Assembly: GCA_016704565.1 (NCBI GenBank)
Contig: JADIZV010000001.1
Span: 806,001-870,000 of the forward strand
Origin: Candidatus Phosphoribacter baldrii
GTDB taxonomy: Bacteria > Actinomycetota > Actinomycetes > Actinomycetales > Dermatophilaceae
Direction of reading: 5' to 3'
Length of the DNA stretch: 64,000 nucleotides
The position numbers were made by a program, and so were the translations under genes. Numbering within the stretch: position 1 is the stretch's first letter; each line of letters opens with the position of its first letter. The notes beneath the pieces are model-generated. The model did no database searches and was not told the origin of the DNA. It worked only from the letters and a program-made list of their open reading frames with translations. Shown here in pieces: positions 1-8,038 of this stretch.

Positions 1-1
1 C

Positions 2-529
2 TGCGACGGGTTCTTCTTCCGTGACCAAGACATCGCGGTCGTGGGAGGCGGGGACTCCGCCATCGAGGAGGCGACCTTCCTCACCAAGTTCGCCAAGTCG
101 GTGACGATCATCCATCGCCGGGACCAGTTGCGGGCGTCCAAGATCATGGCCGACCGGGCCCTGGCCAACGAGAAGATTCGTTTCACGTGGAACGCTGCCG
201 TGACCGCGCTGCACGGGGACGCCAAGCTGACCGGCGTGACGGTCACCGACACGGTGACCGGCGCCGAGTCGGAGCTGGCTGTGACCGGCCTCTTCGTCGC
301 CATCGGGCATGACCCTCGCAACGAGCTCGTCAAGGGTGTCGTCGACCTCGACGAAGCGGGCTATGTCGTCTGTGAGGGGCGCAGCACGCGGACCAACCTG
401 TCTGGCGTGTTCGCCTGCGGAGACCTGGTCGACCACACCTACCGGCAAGCGATCACCGCCGCCGGCTCCGGGTGCGCGGCCGCCCTCGATGCCCAGCACT
501 ACCTGGAAGAGCTGGCCGACGCCGGCTGA
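2..529 (+). CDS. trxB: Thioredoxin reductase TrxB, C-terminal part (5' end outside window)
   Basis: NADPH-dependent flavoenzyme that reduces thioredoxin in the cytosol. The frame is open from base 2 and begins at CDG, the tail of the redox-active CATC motif, so the FAD-binding N-terminal half lies outside the window. Visible are the NADP-binding GGGDSA motif, the HRRDQLRAS segment that contacts NADPH phosphate, and the C-terminal FAD motif around GVFACGDL with the following ITAAGSGC. The stop at 527-529 is 216 bases before trxA, the usual trxB-trxA pairing in actinobacteria. The family assignment is secure; only the start is missing. Confidence 0.95.
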   Translation, partial: CDGFFFRDQDIAVVGGGDSAIEEATFLTKFAKSVTIIHRRDQLRASKIMADRALANEKIRFTWNAAVTALHGDAKLTGVTVTDTVTGAESELAVTGLFVAIGHDPRNELVKGVVDLDEAGYVVCEGRSTRTNLSGVFACGDLVDHTYRQAITAAGSGCAAALDAQHYLEELADAG

Positions 530-596
530 GCTCGCGACGTGTCCGTCCAGCCATGACGTGTCCGTTCCGGCCATCCTGTCGGAGACGTCAGTCCTA

Positions 597-663
597 GTCA
601 GTCCCTGTCAGTCCCTGTCAGTCCCTGTCAGTCCCTGTCAGTCCCTGTCAGTCCCTGTCAGTC
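597..663. repeat. 10-bp tandem repeat between trxB and trxA
   Basis: Six exact copies of GTCCCTGTCA (601-660) with a partial copy on each side. The array fills much of the 216-bp gap between trxB and trxA. No hairpin potential is obvious and the role is unknown. Identical copies suggest recent slippage expansion, so copy number may vary between strains. A GGCATACC copy of the genome-wide octamer follows at 704-712, upstream of the trxA ribosome-binding site. Confidence 0.9.
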
Positions 664-745
664 TCCCGAGCTAGCCTTTCGGCAGCACCCCAAGCCCGGG
701 CTCACGGCATACCCGCCGCAGCCCCGTCATCCGGAAAGGATCCCC

Positions 746-1072
746 ATGGGCGCCATCGCCGCCACCACCGATGCCACCTTCGCCACTGATGTCTTGCAGA
801 GCACCAAGCCGGTGCTCGTCGACTTCTGGGCCGCCTGGTGCGGACCGTGCAAGCAGATCGCCCCGATCCTCGAAGAGATCTACGCCGAATACGGGGACAA
901 GATCGAGATCGTCAAGCTTGACACCGACAACAACCCGCAGACCACGGCGCGGTATGGCGTCACCGGCATCCCCACGATGAACCTCTACCTCAACGGTGAG
1001 GTCGTCAAGACGATCGTCGGCGCGAAGCCGAAGCGACTGCTGCTGCGTGAGTTGGAGGCATTCCTCGGCTGA
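746..1072 (+). CDS. trxA: Thioredoxin
   Basis: Small cytosolic dithiol protein of 108 aa, normal length, that donates electrons to ribonucleotide reductase and other disulfide targets and is recharged by TrxB. The active-site WCGPC is at residues 31-35, the cis-proline segment GIPT follows near residue 76, and the fold starts with the expected FATDVL / PVLVDFWA strand. The ATG at 746 is preceded by a GGAAAGGA ribosome-binding site. The gene lies downstream of trxB and ends in a strong stem-loop shared with the convergent parB. Confidence 0.97.
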   Translation: MGAIAATTDATFATDVLQSTKPVLVDFWAAWCGPCKQIAPILEEIYAEYGDKIEIVKLDTDNNPQTTARYGVTGIPTMNLYLNGEVVKTIVGAKPKRLLLRELEAFLG

Positions 1073-1098
1073 GCCCGTGGTTGGCTCAACCTCGTGTA

Positions 1099-1142
1099 AA
1101 GCGCCCGGTCGGGTGGCCTAGTGCCGTCCGTGCCGGGCGCTT
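1099..1142. terminator. Bidirectional terminator between trxA and parB
   Basis: Perfect 10-bp inverted repeat, AAGCGCCCGG at 1099-1108 and CCGGGCGCTT at 1133-1142. It sits between the convergent trxA (+) and parB (-) genes. Each arm carries terminal A/T bases suited to termination on either strand. Confidence 0.7.
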
Positions 1143-1251
1143 CGCGGTTCCTCACCGCTGTGTCTGGAGCCGGGCGGCGATGCGGAACGTGCCCGTGCCT
1201 GGGTCGACGCTGACCTGACCGAGAGACCCCTGAGCGGGGCCACGGGTCCCC

Positions 1252-2328
1252 CTAGCGCTGCGAGTGCTTGACGCCCATGACGTCGATGATTCGGTTGAGG
1301 TCCTCGACTGAGGCGAACTCGACCACCACCCTGCCTTTGCGCTGACCCAAGGCGATCGTGACCCTCGTGTCGAGGTGGTCCGCCAATGCCGCGGCCACAT
1401 CGTCGAGCCGGGGCCGTCGCGCGCCGGCTCGCGGCGACTTGGCGGGCTTGGTGGGCGACGCACCGCCCACGGCGACGATCTCCTCCACCGACCGGACGGA
1501 CAGGCCCTCTGCGACGATGCGTTGGGCCAGTCGCTCCATCGCGGCTGCATCGGTGAGACCCAGCAGTGCGCGGGCATGTCCGGCGCTGAGCACCCCGGCC
1601 GCCAGGCGGCGCTGCACGAGCGGCGGCAGCTTGAGTAGGCGCAGGGTGTTGCTCACCTGTGGCCGACTGCGGCCGATCCGAGTTGCTAGCTCATCCTGGG
1701 TGCAACCGAAATCATCGAGCAGCTGACGGTAGGCGGCAGCCTCCTCAAGCGGGTTGAGCTGGCTGCGGTGGAGATTCTCCAAAAGGGCGTCACGCAGCAA
1801 GTCGTCGTCATGCGTGCTGCGGATGATGGCCGGAACGCTTTCCAGGCCAGCGGCCTGAGCCGCCCGCCAGCGTCGCTCGCCCATGACCAGCTCGTAGCTC
1901 ACGGCGGCACTGGACTCGTCAGCGTCCGCAGGGTCGCTGGCGCTGACCCGTCGCACCACGATCGGCTGAAGAATCCCGATCTCCGACACCGAGTGCACCA
2001 ACTCCGCCATGTCGTCCTCATCGAAGACGGTCCGCGGCTGGCGAGGGTTGGGCCGGATTGCGCCAACGGGCAGCTCGGCGAAGCTGGCCCCCGGGACCGG
2101 CTGCAGTACTTGCTCCGGGCCAGTTGGGTCAGCCTCGGTGGGTGGTGTCGGTTGGGAGGTGGCGCCACTGGTCTCGGCTGGCCCGGGTCCTTCGATCGGC
2201 CCGGACCCTGGTGTGCCCGCCGTTGCTGATCCGAAGAACACGTCAACCGGCCGCTCCCCCGCGGGCGCCGTGGGGATCAGCGCACCCAGGCCTCGACCAA
2301 GCGCCCGGCGCTTCTCTCTCTCCTTCAC
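1252..2328 (-). CDS. parB: Chromosome partitioning protein ParB
   Basis: CTP-dependent DNA clamp that loads at parS sites, spreads, and guides origin segregation together with ParA and SMC. The 358 aa show the typical N-terminal GRGLGALIP start, a ParB/Sulfiredoxin CTPase domain with PRQPR near residues 95-99 and GERR at 150-153, and a central helix-turn-helix (TRIGRSRPQVSNTLRLL) for parS. A C-terminal dimerisation domain follows. The GTG start at 2326-2328 overlaps the parA stop (GTGA), so the two are translationally coupled. Candidate parS sites lie at 3285, 3354 and 11436. Confidence 0.96.
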   Translation of the reverse strand: MKEREKRRALGRGLGALIPTAPAGERPVDVFFGSATAGTPGSGPIEGPGPAETSGATSQPTPPTEADPTGPEQVLQPVPGASFAELPVGAIRPNPRQPRTVFDEDDMAELVHSVSEIGILQPIVVRRVSASDPADADESSAAVSYELVMGERRWRAAQAAGLESVPAIIRSTHDDDLLRDALLENLHRSQLNPLEEAAAYRQLLDDFGCTQDELATRIGRSRPQVSNTLRLLKLPPLVQRRLAAGVLSAGHARALLGLTDAAAMERLAQRIVAEGLSVRSVEEIVAVGGASPTKPAKSPRAGARRPRLDDVAAALADHLDTRVTIALGQRKGRVVVEFASVEDLNRIIDVMGVKHSQR

Positions 2329-3659
2329 GAGTCTGCTCCCTCGGTCGTCGATCCGGCATCACGGTGGGCGATCTGGCTGGCCGCCTCAAGGTAGGCCAGC
2401 GCCCCACTACTCAGGGGGTCGTAGGTCATCACTGTTTCACCGAAGCTCGGAGCTTCCGAAACTCGCACCGAGCGCGGGATCGTCGTCCGGAGGGTCTGGG
2501 CCGGGAAATGCGCACGCACCTCTTCGGCGACCTGCGCGGACAACCTGGTCCGCCCGTCGAACATCGTCAGCAGGATCGTCGACACCTCCAGCCGCGGGTT
2601 GAGGTGGGTCTTGATGAGCTCGACGTTCCGTAGCAGCTGAGAGAGCCCCTCCAGCGCGTAGTACTCACATTGGATCGGGATGAAGACTTCCCGCGCCGCG
2701 ACGAACGCGTTGACCGTGAGCAAACCCAGGCTCGGCGGGCAGTCGATGAACACATAGTCGTATGCCGTGTCCGCCAGGTGCGCCTCAAGGGCTTTGGCTA
2801 GGCGCCCTTCTCGCGCGACCAACGAGACCAGCTCGATCTCTGCTCCAGCGAGGTCGATGGTGGAGGGCGCACAGAACAGACCCGTCACCGACGGCGATTC
2901 GACAACCACCGAACTCATCGGCACACCGTCGACGACCACGTCATAGATCGAGTCGATCCCCGACCGGTGGTCCACCCCCAGGGCGGTGCTGGCGTTCCCT
3001 TGTGGGTCCAGGTCGATGACCAGTACCCGCATCCCGGACTGGGCCAAGGCGGCCGCGATGTTGACGGCCGACGTGGTCTTACCAACTCCGCCCTTCTGGT
3101 TCGCCACTGTGAGCACGCGGGTCGCGGCTGGACGGGGAAGCGGCGCACCGACCAACGTGGACCGTCGCCGCACGTCCAACGCGATGGCGGTTGCCAGTGG
3201 CGTGCTGTCGTCGTCGAGGTCTGCCAGATCTCCTGACTCTCTCGGGCCTTCCCCGTCCACGAGCTGCGGTGCTGCGTCCGACTCCGTTCCACGTGAAACA
3301 TCGGGCTGGGGGCCGGGCTCGATGCTCTCGCGACCATCGTGTGGACTGGCGGGAGTTTCACGTGAAACGTCTAGACGCTCACCGACGTGGCTTGACTGGC
3401 TTGACTGGCTTGACTGGCTGGGAGTGACGGACTCAGTTGGGCCGAGCGGAGACTCGTTGATCTCGGCGTTGGCGGTCAAGCCTCCCGCCTCGGCTCCAGA
3501 CGAAAGCCCGCTGTCGGACGAGGATTGCTCGCTGTGTGGTGCTCGGCCCGGCCAACCCAGTCGGCCCCGACCTGCGCCCGCATGGCCCCAAGGCCATCCG
3601 AGTCCTCGACTGGTCCGTCCACGCCGCTCCATCCCTGCATCCAACCACAGCACAGACAC
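2325..3659 (-). CDS. parA: Chromosome partitioning ATPase ParA (start uncertain)
   Basis: Deviant Walker ATPase that forms the gradient moving ParB-parS complexes. KGGVGKTT is at residues 189-196 of the longest frame, followed by DLDPQGN and the DCPPSLG Walker B region. The core from about residue 150 to 444 is a normal ParA. The first 150 residues are low complexity, include SQSSQSS encoded by a 9-bp tandem repeat, and contain two VSR(E/G)T stretches encoded by parS-like palindromes. Most of this part may therefore be untranslated leader. I see no good ribosome-binding site at the 3659 GTG. A GTG at 3258-3260 would give about 311 aa and is a plausible true start. The gene overlaps parB by 4 bp. 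Confidence 0.9.
   Translation of the reverse strand: MSVLWLDAGMERRGRTSRGLGWPWGHAGAGRGRLGWPGRAPHSEQSSSDSGLSSGAEAGGLTANAEINESPLGPTESVTPSQSSQSSQSSHVGERLDVSRETPASPHDGRESIEPGPQPDVSRGTESDAAPQLVDGEGPRESGDLADLDDDSTPLATAIALDVRRRSTLVGAPLPRPAATRVLTVANQKGGVGKTTSAVNIAAALAQSGMRVLVIDLDPQGNASTALGVDHRSGIDSIYDVVVDGVPMSSVVVESPSVTGLFCAPSTIDLAGAEIELVSLVAREGRLAKALEAHLADTAYDYVFIDCPPSLGLLTVNAFVAAREVFIPIQCEYYALEGLSQLLRNVELIKTHLNPRLEVSTILLTMFDGRTRLSAQVAEEVRAHFPAQTLRTTIPRSVRVSEAPSFGETVMTYDPLSSGALAYLEAASQIAHRDAGSTTEGADS
3285..3300. promoter_or_regulatory. parS: Candidate parS site 1
   Basis: CGTTCCACGTGAAACA matches the ParB-binding palindrome TGTTTCACGTGAAACA at 14 of 16 positions. It lies inside the longest parA frame or in the parA leader if a shorter start is used. 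Confidence 0.75.
3354..3369. promoter_or_regulatory. parS: Candidate parS site 2
   Basis: AGTTTCACGTGAAACG contains the complete 14-bp palindromic core GTTTCACGTGAAAC (3355-3368) of the bacterial parS consensus. It is the best parS match seen in the window, 54 bp from site 1, about 6 kb from oriC. Confidence 0.88.
3391..3417. repeat. 9-bp tandem repeat at the 5' part of parA
   Basis: Three perfect copies of CTTGACTGG. On the minus strand they encode SQS repeats in the doubtful N-terminal part of ParA. This supports a non-conserved, slippage-prone leader. Confidence 0.8.
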
Positions 3660-3841
3660 CGAGCCGCCGACTCATCCACAGGCCCGGGTTGGTGATCAGT
3701 CCGACCGCCCTCCGGTGAAACGGACCTGGCCGAGTCCGACTATCAGGCCGACCGACAGGCACTCCCGACCGAGCGGGGCAGTCCTAGACGCGGACGTCCG
3801 GCGCGGTGACGTCGTCAAGCAGTCCCCGTGAACGACCTGGC

Positions 3842-3968
3842 GAGTGCCTTTGACGAGTGCCTTTGACGAGTGCCTTTGACGAGTGCCTTTGACGAGTGCC
3901 TTTGACGAGTGCCTTTGACGAGTGCCCTTGACGAGTGCCCTTGACGAGTGCCCTTGACGAGTGCCCTG
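3842..3968. repeat. 13-bp tandem repeat upstream of parA
   Basis: About ten copies with starts spaced exactly 13 bases (3842, 3855, ... 3959). The first six read GAGTGCCTTTGAC and the later ones GAGTGCCCTTGAC, so an existing variant was itself amplified. It fills the gap between rsmG and parA. The open frame on the minus strand here (repeated ALVKGTRQ) is an artefact of the repeat. No function can be assigned; it sits in the parA upstream region. Confidence 0.92.
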
Positions 3969-4044
3969 GCACCTGACGATAGAGATAACTGATCGGCGCG
4001 CGCGTGGAACTCATGCGGCGACTCAACCCAGGGATCGGACCACC

Positions 4045-4716
4045 TCAGGACGATGCTGCGGTCGCCAGGTCGACGACCCGGGTGGGCGGATCAACCACCC
4101 CGACGCCACACTCCCGCACGACTGCCGACGCGACTCCACACTTCCGCAGCGTCGGCCAGGCCGCACCCAACTCCTCCTCGGCCTTGGACCCTTTGATGGC
4201 CAAGACCCGTCCGCCGGGTGACACCAACGGCAGACACCACTCACCCAACGTCGTCAAGTTGGCCACCGCACGTGCGGTCACCACCGCCGCCATGAAACTG
4301 CTGTGCAGCGCCTCGGCTCGGCAGCAGTGGACCGTCACGTTGCGCAGATCCAAAGCCGCGATCGTCGTCTCGAGCCAGCGGGCCCGCCGGGACAACGGCT
4401 CGATGAGATGCATCGTCAGGTCGGGACGAGCGATGGCCAACGCCAATCCCGGCAGGCCGGCACCGGAACCCACATCAGCACATGTGGCGTCCGCCTCGAT
4501 CAGCTCGGCAACCACCGCGCAGTTGAGCACGTGCCGGTCCCAGAGCCGAGGAACCTCACGTGGTCCCAAGAGCCCGTGGCTGATCCCCGTGTCCGCCAGC
4601 AGCGCGACGTATGCCGCCGCCAAGCCCACGCGCTCTCCGAAGACCCCTGCGGCACCGGGTGGGATGGGCGGGATGGGCGGAACCGGCCCGACCGGCGGCC
4701 GCGCGACGTCCGTCAC
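4045..4716 (-). CDS. rsmG: 16S rRNA (guanine(527)-N7)-methyltransferase RsmG
   Basis: SAM-dependent methylase (GidB) that makes m7G527 in 16S rRNA; its loss gives low-level streptomycin resistance in many bacteria. The 223 aa show the family signature LWDRHVLN (about residues 78-85) and SAM-binding DVGSGAGLPGLALA. A proline-rich N-terminus of about 20 residues precedes the domain. The GTG start at 4714-4716 overlaps the stop of jag (GTGA), placing it at the end of the rpmH-rnpA-yidD-yidC-jag-rsmG series conserved next to the origin. Confidence 0.95.
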   Translation of the reverse strand: MTDVARPPVGPVPPIPPIPPGAAGVFGERVGLAAAYVALLADTGISHGLLGPREVPRLWDRHVLNCAVVAELIEADATCADVGSGAGLPGLALAIARPDLTMHLIEPLSRRARWLETTIAALDLRNVTVHCCRAEALHSSFMAAVVTARAVANLTTLGEWCLPLVSPGGRVLAIKGSKAEEELGAAWPTLRKCGVASAVVRECGVGVVDPPTRVVDLATAASS

Positions 4717-5507
4717 GCCGGGCTGATGATGATGTGCCGGTGCGGCTCGACCCCTTCGGACTCCGACAGCAGGCCGGCGGCGGTCACCTCGTCGTGCACG
4801 ACCTTGCGCTCGAAGGCGGTCATGTCGGCTAGCGCCATCGAGACCCCGGAGGCTCGCACCTGGGCGATCGACTCACGCGCCAACGTCACCAAGGCCGAAC
4901 GCCGGTCGGCACGGAACCCAGCAACGTCCAGCATGAGCCGACTGCGTTCACCGGTCGCTGTCTGGACGGCCAGGCGAGTCAGCTCCTGCAGAGCATCCAG
5001 GACCTTGCCGTCCGCACCCACGAGCCGCCGCGGCACCCGACCCTCTTCGGAGTCGACGATCGACACGGCAGCGCGGTCGCCGTCGATGTCGACGTCGATG
5101 TCGCCGTCGAGGTCAGCGATGTCCAGTAGCCGCTCCAGGAAGTCAGCCGCCACCTCGCCTTCGCGCTCGAGCAACGCGACGCGAGACCTCGATCGAGAAC
5201 CCTGCCGCGCACTCGCCCCGCCCCCAGCCGCTTCATCAGACTCGTCGTCGTCACCGTCCGAGTCGTCACCGTCCGAGTCGTCCGAGTCCACCGTCGTTGA
5301 GTCAGTCTCAAAGTCAGCCTCGCCGGCGCCCAGCTCGACGCCCGACACCGCTGAGTCAGCCTCATCGTCGCCCACGATCTCCGCGGACCTCGACTCGTTC
5401 AACTCCACGACCTCGTTCAACTCCACGATCTCATTCGACTTCGAGACCTCGTCGGACGCGTTCACCTGCGTGGCGTCAACGGTCACGTCGTGCTGTACCT
5501 CGCTCAT
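4713..5507 (-). CDS. jag: Jag / KhpB-type RNA-binding protein (KH + R3H)
   Basis: RNA-binding protein of the SpoIIIJ-associated family, partner of KhpA in firmicutes. The C-terminal half has a KH domain with a GxxG-like loop (LVGADGKVLDAL) and an R3H domain (FRADRRSALVTLARE ... RKVVHDEV). The first 110 residues are very acidic with repeated ELNE/ESRS segments, an actinobacterial extension. I chose the ATG at 5505-5507 because it overlaps the yidC stop (ATGA) and follows a GGAGAAGG site; the open frame extends a further 54 bases upstream. Length 264 aa. Confidence 0.92.
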   Translation of the reverse strand: MSEVQHDVTVDATQVNASDEVSKSNEIVELNEVVELNESRSAEIVGDDEADSAVSGVELGAGEADFETDSTTVDSDDSDGDDSDGDDDESDEAAGGGASARQGSRSRSRVALLEREGEVAADFLERLLDIADLDGDIDVDIDGDRAAVSIVDSEEGRVPRRLVGADGKVLDALQELTRLAVQTATGERSRLMLDVAGFRADRRSALVTLARESIAQVRASGVSMALADMTAFERKVVHDEVTAAGLLSESEGVEPHRHIIISPA

Positions 5508-6652
5508 GGCACCTTCTCCTTCGTCCGCCGCAGCCGCGCGTATGCCGCGCCGGCACGGCATACCTCACTGGTCTGTGGGTTCCCCGTCGCCATCGGGTCC
5601 GTTCGCGGGGCCGCACCCGAAGGTCCCGCGGCTCCGGCCGCGCCCCCTGCAGTCGGCCCGGAACGCTTTGCGCGCTTCTTGCCCATGGGCTGCTGACGCT
5701 GCCGGTTGACCGGCTGGTTCGGCGCATCCTGCACGGAACCATCGTCCGTGCTTGATCCGTCGCCGGCCGCGCCCGGACGATCCAACCCCTTCACCGAGAA
5801 CGGCGTCACCGTCTTGCCCTTGCGGGCCTGGCGCTCGTGCAACGCCCGCTCGGCAGCCGACCCCGGCGCCGGCATCCGGCGAATGACGTAGAACTGCTGG
5901 CCCATCGACCACACGTTCGTCGTCAACCAGTAGAGCAGCACGCCGATCGGGAAGTTGATGCCCGAGATCGCGAAGAAGATCGGCATGAGATAGAGCAGCA
6001 CCGTCTGCTGCTTCATGAACGGGTTGTCCAACGCCGAGTCGGGCAGGTTCTTGCGCATCAACTGACGCTGGGTCGTGAACGTCGACACCGACATCAGGAT
6101 GATGAGAACGACCGTGACGATCTTGGTGGCCGTGTCGGTCGACCCGAGGAAGGTCGAGGAGAAGGGCGCCCCGAAGATGTTCGAGCTCTCGATCTGTTGG
6201 GCCACCTCGGCGGTGATCGGCCCGATCGGAGCGTGGTTGCCCTCGGCAATCGCCTTGAGGTTGTTGAGCACGGTGAACAACGCGAAGAAGAACGGTGACT
6301 GCAACAGGATCGGCAGACACGAGGAGAACGGGTTCGTCCCCGTCTTCTTGTAAAGATCCATCGTCTCCTGGGTCATCGCCTGTCGGGACTCAGGATCGGT
6401 CTTGCCTTTGTACTTGGCCTGGATCTTCTGCATCTCCGGCTGGATGAGCTGCATCCGGCGCGAGGCGTGGATCTGCTTGACGAACAGCGGGATGAGCACG
6501 ATCCGCACGACGACGGTCAGCCCGACGATCGACAAGGCCCACGCCCAGCCGCCACCGATGCCGATCGTCGTCCACAGCTTGTGCCAGGCAATCATCACCC
6601 AGGCTTCGCCGATGGTCAGCGGCGAGAGGATGGCGTTGAAGAAGTCGCCCAC
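5504..6652 (-). CDS. yidC: Membrane protein insertase YidC (main copy)
   Basis: Oxa1-family insertase that integrates proteins into the cytoplasmic membrane alone or with SecYEG. The 382 aa show the first transmembrane segment near residues 35-55, the cytosolic hairpin (QPEMQKIQAKYKGKTDPES), three further membrane segments and a basic C-terminal tail of about 100 residues. The basic tail is typical of Gram-positive YidC and contacts ribosomes. GTG start at 6650-6652. The C-terminal codons carry an inverted pair of the window-wide octamer (5540 and 5556), which adds Val-Cys-Arg and Ala-Tyr to the tail. A divergent paralogue is at 42229-43071. Confidence 0.95.
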   Translation of the reverse strand: MGDFFNAILSPLTIGEAWVMIAWHKLWTTIGIGGGWAWALSIVGLTVVVRIVLIPLFVKQIHASRRMQLIQPEMQKIQAKYKGKTDPESRQAMTQETMDLYKKTGTNPFSSCLPILLQSPFFFALFTVLNNLKAIAEGNHAPIGPITAEVAQQIESSNIFGAPFSSTFLGSTDTATKIVTVVLIILMSVSTFTTQRQLMRKNLPDSALDNPFMKQQTVLLYLMPIFFAISGINFPIGVLLYWLTTNVWSMGQQFYVIRRMPAPGSAAERALHERQARKGKTVTPFSVKGLDRPGAAGDGSSTDDGSVQDAPNQPVNRQRQQPMGKKRAKRSGPTAGGAAGAAGPSGAAPRTDPMATGNPQTSEVCRAGAAYARLRRTKEKVP

Positions 6653-6743
6653 TGTCGTCCTTGCTCGAAAGGCGAGACTCTCGTCTCACCGGATGGTTCG
6701 GTCCAGGCGGCGTTTTCGGTATGCCGCGCACGGACCGGGTGGT

Positions 6744-7067
6744 CTAGGTCACCGCACCCACGCGGCTGGACTCCCGATGGTGCCGATGGGGATCCCGCAC
6801 GGGAACGTGGTCCACGCCCCCCGGGTTCCAGGGATGACACCGCGCAAGTCGACGCACCGCCAGCCAACCACCGCGCAGCGGACCGAACCGCTCGAGGGAG
6901 GTCACGGCATACGCCGAACACGAGGGATAGAAGCGGCACTGTTGCGGCAGCAGGGGCGACACTGCGAGCTGATAGATCCGCACGAGCACGAGCAACGGCG
7001 CCGCCGCGGCCTTCCGCCAGGTCCACGGACCGGTCAGCCCCGGCCCGAGCAGCTCCCGCCGCGTCAT
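6744..7067 (-). CDS. yidD: Membrane protein insertion efficiency factor YidD
   Basis: Small amphipathic protein of 107 aa that assists YidC-dependent insertion. The family hallmark CRFYPSCSAYA is followed by the conserved GWLAVRRLARCHPWNPGG. The frame is open further upstream into rnpA. I chose the ATG at 7065-7067 (MTRRELL) because it begins 7 nt after the rnpA stop and gives the usual length. The neighbours rnpA and yidC are in the standard order. Confidence 0.93.
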   Translation of the reverse strand: MTRRELLGPGLTGPWTWRKAAAAPLLVLVRIYQLAVSPLLPQQCRFYPSCSAYAVTSLERFGPLRGGWLAVRRLARCHPWNPGGVDHVPVRDPHRHHRESSRVGAVT

Positions 7068-7074
7068 GACCGGC

Positions 7075-7431
7075 TCACCCGACCTTCGCGACGGCGCGGC
7101 CCAGGCACCGGTCAAGTTCGGCCTCGAGGTCAGCGAACCCAGCCGTCGCCGCGGCCGGAGCCGCCCGCACGACGAGGTCACACCCGGCCGGTATGCCGTC
7201 CAACCGCGCGGCGACCAGGGCCCGCAGCCGCCGGGTCACCCGGTTACGCACGACGGCGCCGCCCACGGCCCCGGACACGACGAAACCGACCCGGGGGGCG
7301 CGGACGCCCAACGGATCGGTCATCGCTGCGTGGACCACGATCAACGGCCCGCCGGCCCGCGACCCACCGGGGCCGCGCAGCACGGCGCGGAACTGGCCCG
7401 ACTCACGCAGCCGGTTGCGGGCCGGGAGCAC
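7075..7431 (-). CDS. rnpA: Ribonuclease P protein component
   Basis: Protein subunit of RNase P, which removes 5' leaders from tRNA precursors. The 118 aa contain the RNR signature GGAVVRNRVTRRLRA and the GFVVSG beta strand of the family. GTG start at 7429-7431 gives MLPARNRL, the normal N-terminus. It is located directly after rpmH (9-bp gap), the universal rpmH-rnpA order. Confidence 0.95.
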   Translation of the reverse strand: MLPARNRLRESGQFRAVLRGPGGSRAGGPLIVVHAAMTDPLGVRAPRVGFVVSGAVGGAVVRNRVTRRLRALVAARLDGIPAGCDLVVRAAPAAATAGFADLEAELDRCLGRAVAKVG

Positions 7432-7440
7432 ATGGCCGCC

Positions 7441-7578
7441 TCAGGCGGACAGCTCGGAGCGGCCCTTGGCCCGGCGCGCGGCAAGGATCGCGCGGCCCGC
7501 ACGCGTGCGCATCCGCAGGCGGAAGCCGTGCGTCTTGGCACGACGGCGGTTGTTGGGCTGGAAGGTGCGCTTGCTCAC
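7441..7578 (-). CDS. rpmH: 50S ribosomal protein L34
   Basis: Forty-five-residue basic ribosomal protein; SKRTFQPNNRRRAK at the start and the C-terminal RRAKGRSELSA are diagnostic. The frame is open upstream, but the GTG at 7576-7578 with a GGAGAC site upstream gives the universal N-terminus. First gene of the rpmH-rnpA-yidD-yidC-jag-rsmG block, divergent from dnaA. Confidence 0.97.
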   Translation of the reverse strand: MSKRTFQPNNRRRAKTHGFRLRMRTRAGRAILAARRAKGRSELSA

Positions 7579-8038
7579 GGGTCTGGTCTCCGTCGATCGG
7601 CAGGCCCAGGGCGGGTAGCCTGCGGGCGGTCTGCGGTGGACTGCGGGGCGCCCGTATGCCGTGTTCCCCGTCCGCCGGCCGCAATCGGAAGCCCGCGGTG
7701 ACAGCACGGGCGCGCGAAAGCGGCCGGGAGTCAGGGTCGACACATGGGCCGCAGACCAGAGTACGGCTCCGTCATGGGCAGGGTCAAACCAGCGGCCCGG
7801 TCAGGGTTAGTGAACCGCACATTGTCCCGCGACGTGGTTCCAGTTTCAGCGAGCGACACGCCCACTTCCGGGTGTAATCTCTCCCCGCAGCAGCACTCGA
7901 TCGGAGCTGGTGGTGACCTGGTCACCGACGTCCCGTCGCTTGTCCCCACCCTGTGGATAGAGCTGTGGATGACGGGTACAGTCGAGCACCCGAGGTCCGG
8001 TTGGACCGGCCCGACGTCGGCGAGGGAGGGAGCCAGGC
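7579..8038. promoter_or_regulatory. rpmH-dnaA divergent promoter region with DnaA-box-like sites
   Basis: 460 bp without a gene. Two sites resembling reverse DnaA boxes, TGTGGATAG at 7952-7960 and TGTGGATGA at 7964-7972, lie 67-87 bp before the dnaA start. They would suit DnaA autoregulation. A copy of the window-wide octamer is at 7654. I cannot place exact promoter elements with confidence. Confidence 0.55.

Noticed and set aside
3784..4026. 80-codon minus-strand frame upstream of parA.
   Set aside because: Translation of the 13-bp tandem repeat; no conserved protein character.
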